Below are positions 1 through 7,291 of a stretch of 9,661 nucleotides of DNA, piece by piece. Made by a program: the position numbers and the translations under genes. The notes under the pieces are model-generated. The model had not been told where the DNA came from and searched no databases. It was given only the letters and a program-made list of their open reading frames with translations. The first letter of the stretch is position 1, and each line of letters starts with the position of its first letter. The DNA is from Terriglobia bacterium (GTDB lineage Bacteria > Acidobacteriota > Terriglobia > UBA7540). Location of the stretch: positions 1 to 9,661 of the forward strand of contig JALHUF010000307.1 in assembly GCA_022866195.1 (NCBI GenBank), given 5' to 3'.

Positions 1-1008
1 CGACATGGCGGCGCGCGCGATGGTTACCATCCCGTCCTCTATGGGTTGGCGGAGCACTTCGAGCACATTGCGCTGGAACTCCGGCAGTTCGTCGAGGAAA
101 AGCACTCCGTTGTGGGCCAAGCTCACTTCGCCGGGACGCGGCACGGCCCCGCCGCCGATCAAGCCGGCGTCCGAAATCGTGTGGTGGGGCGCGCGAAACG
201 GCCGCGTGCCCACCAGGCCCACGCCCGGCTCGAGGACACCCGCCACGCTGTGGATCCGCGTCGTCTGGATGGCCTCCTCGAAGGTCAAGGGCGGCAGGAT
301 GGTCGGGAGGCGTTTCGCCAGCATGGTCTTGCCCGCACCCGGCGGCCCGATCATCAGGATGTTGTGGCCGCCGGCAGTGGCCACCTCGATGGCGCGTTTG
401 GCGTGCAGCTGCCCTTTGACGTCCCGGAAGTCCACGGTGTACTGGCTCGCCGCCGCGAGCATTTCCGTGGTGCTCACCCGGGCCGGCTGGAATTCCCGCG
501 TCTCGTTGATCAGATCCAGCACTTCCGGCAGGGAGCGCAAGCCATAGACTTCGACTTCCTGCACCACGGCGGCCTCGCGCGCGTTTTCCAGCGGCACCAC
601 AAGTTTCCGGATGCCTTTCTGCCGCGCCATTCCCGCAATCGAGAGCGCACCTTTGACGGGCCGCAGGCCGCCGTCCAGCGAAAGCTCGCCGAGAAAGATG
701 AAGTGTTTCAATTCGGTCTTGAGCAGGACTCCTGTAGTGCCCAGGATTCCCAGGGCGATGGAGAGGTCAAATCCCGAGCCCTCCTTCTTCACATCCGCAG
801 GCGCCAGGTTCACCGTGATATTTTGAAAAGGAAAATCCAGGCCGCAATTCTTGATGGCGGATTTGATACGCTCGCGGCTTTCGCGGACCGCCGCGTCCGG
901 CAAGCCCACGGTGGTGAAGATGCCGTTGCCCGCCGAGATATCGACTTCCACCTCAACCAAGTAGGCATCGATTCCGTAGGTGGCGGCGCTGAAGGCCTTG
1001 AAAAGCAT
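1..1008 (-). CDS. comM: ComM/YifB family AAA+ Mg-chelatase-like ATPase, 3' end truncated by the window edge
   Basis: The frame is open from the ATG at 1008 to base 1, giving 336 residues of a protein usually near 500. The start, [10 protein letters not shown] followed by a VEVDIS segment and [12 protein letters not shown], matches the ComM N-terminal domain, as does [11 protein letters not shown]. The AAA+ domain follows, with Walker A GPPGAGKT at residues 221-228 and Walker [10 protein letters not shown] around D306/E307. The family motifs GGHN (just before Walker A), FRAPHH and GEVSLAHNG are also present. The C-terminal helical domain lies outside the window. Known for the family: ComM is a hexameric cytoplasmic helicase that promotes branch migration during natural transformation; many homologues occur in species not shown to be competent. 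A weak ribosome site (GGAAG) lies 9 bp before the start. It is the last gene of the series, 125 bp after fpg, with its own candidate promoter. Family identity is certain; the role in this organism is inferred. Confidence 0.95.
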   Translation of the reverse strand, partial: MLFKAFSAATYGIDAYLVEVEVDISAGNGIFTTVGLPDAAVRESRERIKSAIKNCGLDFPFQNITVNLAPADVKKEGSGFDLSIALGILGTTGVLLKTELKHFIFLGELSLDGGLRPVKGALSIAGMARQKGIRKLVVPLENAREAAVVQEVEVYGLRSLPEVLDLINETREFQPARVSTTEMLAAASQYTVDFRDVKGQLHAKRAIEVATAGGHNILMIGPPGAGKTMLAKRLPTILPPLTFEEAIQTTRIHSVAGVLEPGVGLVGTRPFRAPHHTISDAGLIGGGAVPRPGEVSLAHNGVLFLDELPEFQRNVLEVLRQPIEDGMVTIARAAMS

Positions 1009-1082
1009 GGGAGTGCACTTCCACGGGCGAAGAGAAGCAATCCACTGAAGCGGACGCCAGACTCCCGCCCCTCGAACGCGGG

Positions 1083-1110
1083 TCGGACAGGGCCCCTGGC
1101 CCCGTTCCGA
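1083..1110 (-). other. Nested hairpin in the comM leader
   Basis: On the minus strand an outer 5-bp stem (TCGGA/TCCGA) encloses an inner 5-bp stem (GGGCC/GGCCC) with an AGG loop, the two separated by a small asymmetric internal loop. It lies downstream of the candidate comM promoter and about 25 bp after the fpg stop codon. No T-tract follows, so it is not a standard intrinsic terminator. It could protect the fpg 3' end, act in the comM leader, or be chance in GC-rich DNA. Confidence 0.35.
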
Positions 1111-1118
1111 GTCGGCTG

Positions 1119-1124
1119 ATTATA
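1119..1124 (-). promoter_or_regulatory. Candidate extended -10 promoter for comM
   Basis: The minus strand reads TTTTGCTATAATCAG, a perfect TATAAT preceded by TGC, which fits the extended -10 consensus TGnTATAAT. It starts 9 bp after the fpg stop codon. The best -35 match (TTCGCT, 18-bp spacer, 3 of 6) lies in the fpg coding end and is poor, which an extended -10 can tolerate. Transcription would begin near 1112, leaving a leader of about 100 nt before the comM ATG. Confidence 0.5.
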
Positions 1125-1133
1125 GCAAAATAA

Positions 1134-2015
1134 CTACCTACCAGCGAAAGATCTCGTCCTGCGGCCCGGCGGGAGTGCGCGCCGGGGGCGGGGCTGACAA
1201 TGCGGGCAGAAGTGGCTGCTGCGACCGGAAATGACCAAGCGGCGAATCGGGCGCCGGCAACGGCGACAAGGTTCACCGGTTCGTTGATAGACGCGAAGCT
1301 CGGAAAGGAAATCGCCGGGACGGCCTTCGGCGTTCCGATAGTCACGAACGCTTGTCCCTCCCCAGGCTATGGCGCGGTCGAGGATTCGCTTGACCGCACG
1401 ATGCAGGCGCCGGGCAGCGGCCAACGGGAGATACCCTGCCGGAGTCAGTGGATGGATCCGCGCGGCGAAGAGTGCTTCGTCCGCGTAAATGTTGCCAATT
1501 CCCGAGAGAGACTGCTGATTCATCAGCCAACTCTTGATAGCTCCCCGCCGCCCTCGCAAGGCTGCCAGGAACTGTTCCTCGGTGATTTCCCGCGCATCCG
1601 GACCCAGGCGAGCAAACACGGCCTCGAGTTCGCGACGCGTGCAGCAGCGCAGGCGCCCGAAGCGGCGCACGTCGCGAAAGCGCAGCTCTTCGTTACCCGC
1701 TCCGAGCGCCAGCCGCACGTGGGTGTGCGGCTCCAGCGGTGCTTCGCGCGGGGTGACCGTGACCTGCCCTGTCATTCCCAGACGCACCAGGAGGTAGCGC
1801 GGCGCCTCAGGGTTCTTGCCGGAGAGTCGGACGGCCAGAACCTTGCCCTTTCGCTCGAGCCCGGCGATCAATTTCCCGGCAATATTCCTGACGAAGTCAG
1901 CCGCTGCGCCCATGATGACCGCCCGGTTGCGCACTTCGACTGCCGTCACGCGCCGGCCCAGCGCGTGCTCCGCCAGACCTCGCAAGATGGTCTCGACTTC
2001 AGGAAGTTCAGGCAT
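1134..2015 (-). CDS. mutM: Formamidopyrimidine-DNA glycosylase (Fpg/MutM)
   Basis: This 293-residue protein removes 8-oxoguanine and ring-opened purines from DNA and nicks the abasic site by beta,delta-elimination. The start is fixed by the catalytic N-terminus MPELPEVET: after Met removal Pro2 is the Schiff-base nucleophile and Glu3 the acid. Other family residues are Lys58 (RKGKVL), the lesion-side intercalation residues Met81, Arg117 and Phe119, and the helix-two-turn-helix segment SGIGNIYADEALF with Asn175. The C-terminal zinc finger has Cys250, Cys253, Cys270 and Cys273, with the DNA-contacting Arg265 in SGRSSHF. Usual length is about 270; here about 20 Arg/Pro-rich residues follow the zinc finger (PRPRRALPPGRR and on to the end). 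No clear ribosome site precedes the ATG. It lies 122 bp after the Rieske gene and 125 bp before comM. All key residues are present, so it should be active. Confidence 0.97.
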   Translation of the reverse strand: MPELPEVETILRGLAEHALGRRVTAVEVRNRAVIMGAAADFVRNIAGKLIAGLERKGKVLAVRLSGKNPEAPRYLLVRLGMTGQVTVTPREAPLEPHTHVRLALGAGNEELRFRDVRRFGRLRCCTRRELEAVFARLGPDAREITEEQFLAALRGRRGAIKSWLMNQQSLSGIGNIYADEALFAARIHPLTPAGYLPLAAARRLHRAVKRILDRAIAWGGTSVRDYRNAEGRPGDFLSELRVYQRTGEPCRRCRRPIRRLVISGRSSHFCPHCQPRPRRALPPGRRTRSFAGR

Positions 2016-2017
2016 TC

Positions 2018-2054
2018 GTTAGTTGTCAGTTATCAGTGGTCGGTTGTCAGTCCC
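2018..2054. repeat. Short degenerate tandem repeat (GTTGTCAGT units) before fpg
   Basis: On the plus strand GTTGTCAGT occurs perfectly at 2022-2030 and 2043-2051, with the related TTATCAGT at 2030-2037 between them. The tract begins only 3 bp upstream of the fpg start codon, where the ribosome site would be expected, and may explain why no Shine-Dalgarno sequence is visible. From memory, similar CAGT-rich tracts are scattered through acidobacterial spacers; this was not checked. Confidence 0.55.
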
Positions 2055-2137
2055 AGAGGCGTTCGGCTTTTCGGTAACGGTGCTGCGTGCCAGGTTCCAG
2101 CCTCGCCGGGCTTCAAAGGGGGACGGTCAACGCACAA

Positions 2138-2443
2138 CTAGAGGGCAACTTTGATGTCGTCCCCGTCGACTTGCACGGGGTAAGTGGCGACCCGCAGGGA
2201 AGGTTCTCCCACCTTTTCGCCGGTACGCACGTTAAATTCCCACATGTGCCAGGGGCAGGTTACCACCTCGCCCTCGAGCCGCCCCTCGCCGAGCGGCCCC
2301 CCTTGGTGCAGGCAGGTATTGTCGAGGGCATAGATTTTGCCACCCACGTTGAACAGGGCAATGGCCTTGCCCTGCACTTCGACGGTCTTGGAAGACCCCA
2401 CGCTGAGTTCGGAGATGCTGGCAACCTTGATGGATTCGGCCAC
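2138..2443 (-). CDS. Small Rieske [2Fe-2S] protein (NirD / dioxygenase-ferredoxin type)
   Basis: This soluble Rieske-type electron carrier has about 101 residues. The two ligand boxes are CLH (Cys44, His46) and CPWH (Cys63, His66), 16 residues apart, in the usual single-domain beta sandwich. The flanking sequence (LDNTCLHQGGPL, then WEFNVRTGE) is typical of NirD-like and aromatic-dioxygenase ferredoxins rather than membrane Rieske proteins of the bc1 complex; no signal peptide or membrane anchor is seen. The GTG at 2443 is chosen because GAGG lies 7 bp before it and homology begins there; the frame continues upstream to 2569, but that part overlaps nuoB and does not resemble the family. The spacer from nuoB is 46 bp, so the two genes are probably co-transcribed. 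It has no catalytic domain of its own. The partner is unknown; nuoB is the obvious candidate by position. Confidence 0.9.
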   Translation of the reverse strand: MAESIKVASISELSVGSSKTVEVQGKAIALFNVGGKIYALDNTCLHQGGPLGEGRLEGEVVTCPWHMWEFNVRTGEKVGEPSLRVATYPVQVDGDDIKVAL

Positions 2444-2489
2444 GCGTGAGCCTCGGCAGCTTGTGACCCAGGCGCTGTCAGGAACAGCC

Positions 2490-3065
2490 TTACCCGATTT
2501 GAACCATTTCGGGCGTGCCCACCTTGCCGATGCGGATAGATTTCTTGAACTCCTCCAGCATGGACTCATCCAGGCGGACTTTGGTAGGGCGCTTGGCCAG
2601 GGTCATGCTATCGATCTTCTCCTGCAACTTCAGCAGGCCATAGAAGAGATTCTCGGGACGCGGCGGGCAGCCCACGATGTAGACGTCCACCGGCACAATC
2701 TTGTCGACGCCCTGCAAGACCGCGTAGGTGTTGAAGGGACCGCCGACACTTGAACACGCCCCCATGGAGATGCACCATTTGGGGTCGGGCATCTGCTCCC
2801 AAATCCGCTTGATGGCGGGCGCCATTTTCAAGGTAACCGTGCCGGAGACGATCATCAGGTCTGCCTGGCGGGGGCTGGGGCGGAAAACTTCGGCACCGAA
2901 GCGGGCGATGTCAAAACGCGAAGTCGTGGAGGCAATCATCTCGATGGCGCAACAGGCCAGCCCGAAAGTCAGAGGCCAGAGAGACGATTTTCGCGCCCAG
3001 TTAAAGACGTAATCCACAGAAGTGGTGATGACGTTCTTCTCGTACCTGCTTTCGACGTATCCCAT
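2490..3065 (-). CDS. nuoB: NADH-quinone oxidoreductase subunit B (complex I, cluster N2)
   Basis: NuoB carries the terminal [4Fe-4S] cluster N2 of respiratory complex I, which passes electrons to quinone at the junction of the peripheral and membrane arms. The 191 residues include the tandem Cys38-Cys39 (GLACCAIEM), Cys104 ([11 protein letters not shown]) and Cys133 (VGCPPRPE). The spacings of 65 and 29 residues match the N2 ligands of the Thermus subunit Nqo6 as I recall them. The segments [21 protein letters not shown] and [14 protein letters not shown] are diagnostic; the shorter matches are enough to exclude hydrogenase small subunits. The ATG at 3065 has GAGG 7 bp upstream. A candidate promoter lies about 65 bp upstream. 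No nuoA, nuoC or nuoD lies beside it: upstream is a TMTC-like gene and downstream a Rieske gene. This may be a stand-alone nuoB or a second copy; the window cannot decide. Confidence 0.97.
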   Translation of the reverse strand: MGYVESRYEKNVITTSVDYVFNWARKSSLWPLTFGLACCAIEMIASTTSRFDIARFGAEVFRPSPRQADLMIVSGTVTLKMAPAIKRIWEQMPDPKWCISMGACSSVGGPFNTYAVLQGVDKIVPVDVYIVGCPPRPENLFYGLLKLQEKIDSMTLAKRPTKVRLDESMLEEFKKSIRIGKVGTPEMVQIG

Positions 3066-3115
3066 AAATCAGCCTCACGGCCTGGCGCCAAATATGCTTG
3101 CTTGTTTCAGATGCC

Positions 3116-3174
3116 CCGATCGCGAGTTTTTATTATACCCCCACGCGGACGCCTCCCGATAAGCATTCCGATCG
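3116..3174. promoter_or_regulatory. Pair of CCGATCG boxes around the candidate nuoB promoter
   Basis: CCGATCG occurs at 3116-3122 and 3168-3174 on the plus strand, each with the palindromic core CGATCG. The cores are 52 bp apart, close to five helical turns. They flank the TATAAT at 3132-3137: one lies at the presumed transcription start, the other about 45 bp upstream of it. This could be an operator pair. Two 7-bp matches in a 178-bp spacer could also be chance. Confidence 0.25.
3132..3137 (-). promoter_or_regulatory. Candidate -10 box of the nuoB-Rieske promoter
   Basis: The minus strand has a perfect TATAAT followed by an A-rich start region (AAAAAC) in an otherwise GC-rich 178-bp spacer. 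The best -35 match is TTATCG at a 19-bp spacing (3 of 6), so an activator may be needed. Transcription would begin near 3125, giving a leader of about 60 nt. A promoter here would separate nuoB from the TMTC-like gene. Apart from this and the CCGATCG boxes, I see nothing else in the spacer. Confidence 0.45.
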
Positions 3175-3243
3175 TGCCTTCCGCCCACATCGAATAAGCC
3201 TGTAGGGACCGCCGGCCAGTCTCGGGACCTAGGCACTCCTTTG

Positions 3244-5028
3244 CTATCGCCGTTGCTCACCCCGAGCCAGGCTGCGCACTTGCGCCGCCCCCGAAGGATC
3301 CCCCAGCGCTTCCAGGGCTCGCGCCTCGGCCTCGTACGCCTGCCAGTACGTGGGGTCCACCTCCCGTGCGGCGCGGAACTGCTCCACTGCTTCCCGGTGT
3401 CTCCCCAGTTTCATCCAACAGGTGCCCAGGTAGAAGCGCGCGCCGAGATCATAGGGATTCGCATGCACCGCCTGCGCGAAGTATTCCGCGGCCTTCGCGT
3501 AGTCTTCTCGCGGGAAGTAGAAAGAGCCCAGGAAGTCATACGCCGGGCCGCGACGGGGCAACACCTGGACCGCCTTCTGGTAATAGCTCAAGGCTTCGGC
3601 TGTTCGGCCCCGCTGCTGGGCGATCACCCCCAGGCCAAGGTAGGCGTCGTAGATGACGCTGGCCAAGGGCTGGTGGCTGGCCGCATTGAGTCGCAGCGCC
3701 GTTTCGAATTCGCGTGCGGCGGCGTCCAGCTCGCCATACCGAAATTGCAGGGTCTGGGCTTGGGCGATGTGCAGCAAAGCAGCATGGGGAGATTGCTGGA
3801 GCGAATAGCTGGTCAGCACTTCGTCATCGCGCCAATTGGGAATCGTCCGCACAGTCTTGACTCCCCACAAGATCATCACGAGGACCAGTCCCGGAATAAC
3901 CAGGGTAGCGAGTCGCAGGCGCGGCACCCACTGCGGCAGGCGAGAGAGGAGCAGGAAAGAAATCCCCAGACAGAGACCCGCCGAGGGCAGGTAGGAGAAG
4001 CGATCCGCTACCAGAGGGGAGCTGAGCTGGCGAATGTCCAGACAGGGCAGCAGCACCACCGGCCACCATAGGAGCAGAAAGCTAAGGAGAGGCTCGCGCT
4101 TGCGAACCCAGAGCGTCCCCAGTACCACAAACAGCGTGAGCCACGGCCAGGGGGAACGCAGGCTGGGCTCCAGTTCAAAAGTGCGGAAGGTATTCAGCTC
4201 TGCGGGCCAAATGAAAAGCCGCCCGTGTTCACCTAGAAGCCCGAGACTCGTTTCCACCAAACGCGGCGTGATCTTCCCCAGGTACGCCGCAAGAGAAAAG
4301 TACCCCAGTGCCGCAGCCCGAATGGTCACGTAGGCCCCCACCGCCAAAACGTAGGGGATGAAGTGAACCGCCCGGCTCAGCCTGGATTCTCGCGTCGGCA
4401 GGAAAAACCAGTACGCCAAGAGCAAAAGAGGAAAGCTCAGCGCCATCTCTTTGAAAAGGAGGGCCCCAAAAAAGGCCAGCGCCGCAAGGGTATGCCCACG
4501 CCAGCGGCCGTTTGCGGCCTTCTCCGCCCGAAGGAAAAGAAGGAGCGCCAGCAAGTAGAAAAATCCATAGGCCACGTCGGGTAAGGCAGAGATCCAGGCG
4601 ACGGCTTCTACATGTAAAGGGTGCATGGCCCAGAGCAGAGCGCCCAAGAAGGCCACCAACCTGTCTTCGAGCAACCGCCGGCCGAGCAGGTAAACCAGGA
4701 CCACACTGGCGGCATAAAGCAACAACTGGAAGAGATGGAAGGCTGCGGGATTGGGCCCCGCCAGGCGAAACATCACCCAGTAACAAAGAAATTGCAGCGG
4801 GCGATAGAAGTTCGTGTGCAGCCCCCAGAACGACCACACGGAGCCGGTAAAGATTCGCGACCACAGCCGGGGGTTTTGGACGAAAGCGTTCTCCAGGACC
4901 TGGGCGTCGTCGTCGTATACAAAACCATTGGCGAGCGACCCGGCGTAGACGGCGCCGGTGATGAGCACCAGCATCCCCGCGGCGGCAAAGGGATACTTCT
5001 TAAGCAGTGCGTCCATCCGGGTAAACAT
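3244..5028 (-). CDS. TMTC-like polytopic membrane protein: GT-C glycosyltransferase fold plus C-terminal TPRs
   Basis: The 594 residues have two parts. Residues about 13-395 hold roughly ten hydrophobic segments in a GT-C (PMT/DUF1736-like) layout. After the first segment comes an acidic motif, YDDD (38-41), in the position of the catalytic or metal-binding acid of GT-C enzymes. Further family-like motifs are NFYRPLQF (73-80), MHPLHVEAVAWIS (135-147), KEMALSFP (193-200) and DRFSYLPS (342-349). Residues about 415-590 form about four tetratricopeptide repeats. Eukaryotic TMTC1-4 proteins with this architecture are O-mannosyltransferases of cadherins and related proteins. Bacterial relatives are mostly uncharacterised; transfer of a polyprenyl-linked sugar to an extracytoplasmic protein is an inference. 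The ATG at 5028 has GAGGT 6 bp upstream. It follows thiC by 158 bp with two hairpins between them, and no neighbour suggests the acceptor. Family membership is solid; substrate and activity are unknown. Confidence 0.85.
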   Translation of the reverse strand: MFTRMDALLKKYPFAAAGMLVLITGAVYAGSLANGFVYDDDAQVLENAFVQNPRLWSRIFTGSVWSFWGLHTNFYRPLQFLCYWVMFRLAGPNPAAFHLFQLLLYAASVVLVYLLGRRLLEDRLVAFLGALLWAMHPLHVEAVAWISALPDVAYGFFYLLALLLFLRAEKAANGRWRGHTLAALAFFGALLFKEMALSFPLLLLAYWFFLPTRESRLSRAVHFIPYVLAVGAYVTIRAAALGYFSLAAYLGKITPRLVETSLGLLGEHGRLFIWPAELNTFRTFELEPSLRSPWPWLTLFVVLGTLWVRKREPLLSFLLLWWPVVLLPCLDIRQLSSPLVADRFSYLPSAGLCLGISFLLLSRLPQWVPRLRLATLVIPGLVLVMILWGVKTVRTIPNWRDDEVLTSYSLQQSPHAALLHIAQAQTLQFRYGELDAAAREFETALRLNAASHQPLASVIYDAYLGLGVIAQQRGRTAEALSYYQKAVQVLPRRGPAYDFLGSFYFPREDYAKAAEYFAQAVHANPYDLGARFYLGTCWMKLGRHREAVEQFRAAREVDPTYWQAYEAEARALEALGDPSGAAQVRSLARGEQRR

Positions 5029-5070
5029 CGCTTGACCTCACCGGCGATGTGGGACGGGGGCCTCACAGGA

Positions 5071-5113
5071 TGGCCTGCGGGCCTTCAGCCTGAAGACCAC
5101 TCCGCTCAGGCCA
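5071..5113. repeat. Nested palindrome between thiC and the TMTC-like gene
   Basis: A perfect outer 7-bp stem (TGGCCTG at 5071-5077 with CAGGCCA at 5107-5113) encloses an inner 7-bp stem at 5080-5098 (GGCCTTC with GAAGACC, one G.T pair on the minus-strand transcript). The internal loop is asymmetric, 2 against 8 bases. No T-tract adjoins it on either strand. The compact two-tier shape resembles REP/MITE-type interspersed repeats, but other copies would have to be found to show that. Confidence 0.5.
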
Positions 5114-5137
5114 GGGATTCCGCCGGCAGGAACCTGG

Positions 5138-5171
5138 GGCACCAACCAGTTTTTGATCACTGGCTGGCACC
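5138..5171 (-). terminator. Strong hairpin just after thiC (possible terminator or mRNA 3' stabiliser)
   Basis: On the minus-strand transcript GGTGCCAGCCAGT pairs over 13 positions with ACTGGTTGGTGCC, using three G.U pairs and no mismatch, around an 8-base loop (GATCAAAA). It begins about 16 bases after the thiC stop codon, the usual place for a terminator. No U-tract follows, so it would be a non-canonical terminator or a 3' stabilising stem. The stem itself is plainly visible; termination is inferred. Confidence 0.5.
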
Positions 5172-5186
5172 TAATCAGGTCGGGGT

Positions 5187-6590
<1,404 letters not shown>

Positions 6591-6620
6591 TCACTCTCCG
6601 CGAAAGCACCCTAAAAGTTC

Positions 6621-6649
6621 AGTCTACAACCTGCCTCGAACTTGTGCAA
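6621..6649 (-). promoter_or_regulatory. Candidate sigma70-type promoter for thiC
   Basis: On the minus strand TTGCAC (-35, 6644-6649) and TAGACT (-10, 6621-6626) are separated by exactly 17 bp. Transcription would begin near 6614, leaving a leader of about 33 nt, too short for a TPP riboswitch, which needs roughly 100 nt. The match is moderate (3 of 6 and 4 of 6). The rest of the 175-bp spacer holds a small CCGG/CCGG hairpin and nothing else that I recognise. Confidence 0.35.
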
Positions 6650-6756
6650 CCGGCGTCCGGCAGGTGGGGGCGGCTTCGCTCCCAACGTTTCTGCGGCGGG
6701 CGCTCCAGGGCCGTAAGAGCCTTTTCGCTATGGTGCAAAAAGAGGAAGGATTGCCC

Positions 6757-7206
6757 CTATTGGACGCGGGGGGGGCCGGGGGTTGGTTCATCGGGCGTGA
6801 CATCGTCCAGCGGCTTGCGTCCGGCAAAGCCTTCGTCGAGCCCGTGCCAGTAGCCGATGCGCTCTTCTCCGAGTTTCCAGCACAGATACGCTTCCTCACC
6901 GCCAACGAGACTGGGGAAGTCAACCAGGCCTTGCTCGAGATCTTTCACCAGGCAACCGGTCTGCGCGATCGTGGCAAGCACCTCCTGCAACTGGACAACC
7001 ACCCGCTCGCGCTCCTCTCTAGTCGCGGCTAGCTTGCCGTAAGGGGGAACGGAACCACCCAGGACCATAATCTTCGTCACTGCCTGCGCCAGCTCACGGT
7101 CCAGACCTTCGATTCTCCGTGTCTTCTCGCGAGCCTGCGCAAGACAACGTGCGATCAAGGGCAGAAGTTCTTCGGCTTCGTTACGGGTGAAGTACCTCTC
7201 GGTCAT
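6757..7206 (-). CDS. DUF2203 family protein of unknown function
   Basis: This soluble 149-residue protein has no signal peptide or membrane segment. I recognise DUF2203 from the start YFTRNEAEELLPLI and from two C-terminal motifs, VKDLEQGLVDFPSL (87-100) and LCWKLGEERIGYWHGLDEGF (108-127) followed by AGRKPL. Two charged amphipathic helices (about 8-45 and 60-83) are probably a helical hairpin or coiled coil. The last 15 residues are Pro/Asp/Glu-rich and look disordered; they are encoded partly by a run of eight C (8 G on the plus strand, 6768-6775), a place where a sequencing indel would be easy to miss. It lies 85 bp after nadA and 175 bp before thiC, inside a cofactor-biosynthesis block. 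No activity is known for the family. The conserved Trp, His, Asp and Glu residues of the 108-127 motif are the likeliest functional site, but that is a guess. No strong ribosome site precedes the ATG. Confidence 0.85.
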   Translation of the reverse strand: MTERYFTRNEAEELLPLIARCLAQAREKTRRIEGLDRELAQAVTKIMVLGGSVPPYGKLAATREERERVVVQLQEVLATIAQTGCLVKDLEQGLVDFPSLVGGEEAYLCWKLGEERIGYWHGLDEGFAGRKPLDDVTPDEPTPGPPRVQ

Positions 7207-7224
7207 AGGCGGAGTCGACAGTCA

Positions 7225-7284
7225 AAAGTCAGAAGTTGGAAGTAAAACTGAGGTCTTTACTGTTGACCTTCAACTTTCGACTTT
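7225..7284. repeat. Imperfect inverted repeat in the nadA-DUF2203 spacer
   Basis: The arms at 7225-7243 and 7266-7284 match at 15 of 19 positions as an inverted repeat (AAAGTCAGAAGTTGG against the reverse complement of CAACTTTCGACTTT). A shorter GTAAA/TTTAC stem lies inside (7242-7246 and 7256-7260). The tract is AT-rich and built from AGTC/AAAGT words, unlike the surrounding coding sequence. It fills most of the 85-bp spacer and leaves little room for any other signal. Confidence 0.5.
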
Positions 7285-7291
7285 CAAGTTC

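Noticed and set aside
46..1119. Long plus-strand open frame opposite comM
   Set aside because: It is antisense to a confident AAA+ ATPase, shows no recognisable domain, and has the His/Arg/Gln-rich composition typical of GC-rich antisense frames.
1200..2141. Plus-strand open frame opposite fpg
   Set aside because: It is a complete shadow of the mutM gene, with no family resemblance and no ribosome site.
2444..2569. N-terminal extension of the Rieske reading frame
   Set aside because: It overlaps the nuoB 3' end in another frame and lacks family resemblance, and the GTG at 2443 has a good GAGG site and starts where homology starts.
6768..6775. Run of eight G as a possible frameshift in the DUF2203 gene
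   Set aside because: The conserved domain is complete before the run and only the disordered tail would change, so no break can be claimed from the sequence.
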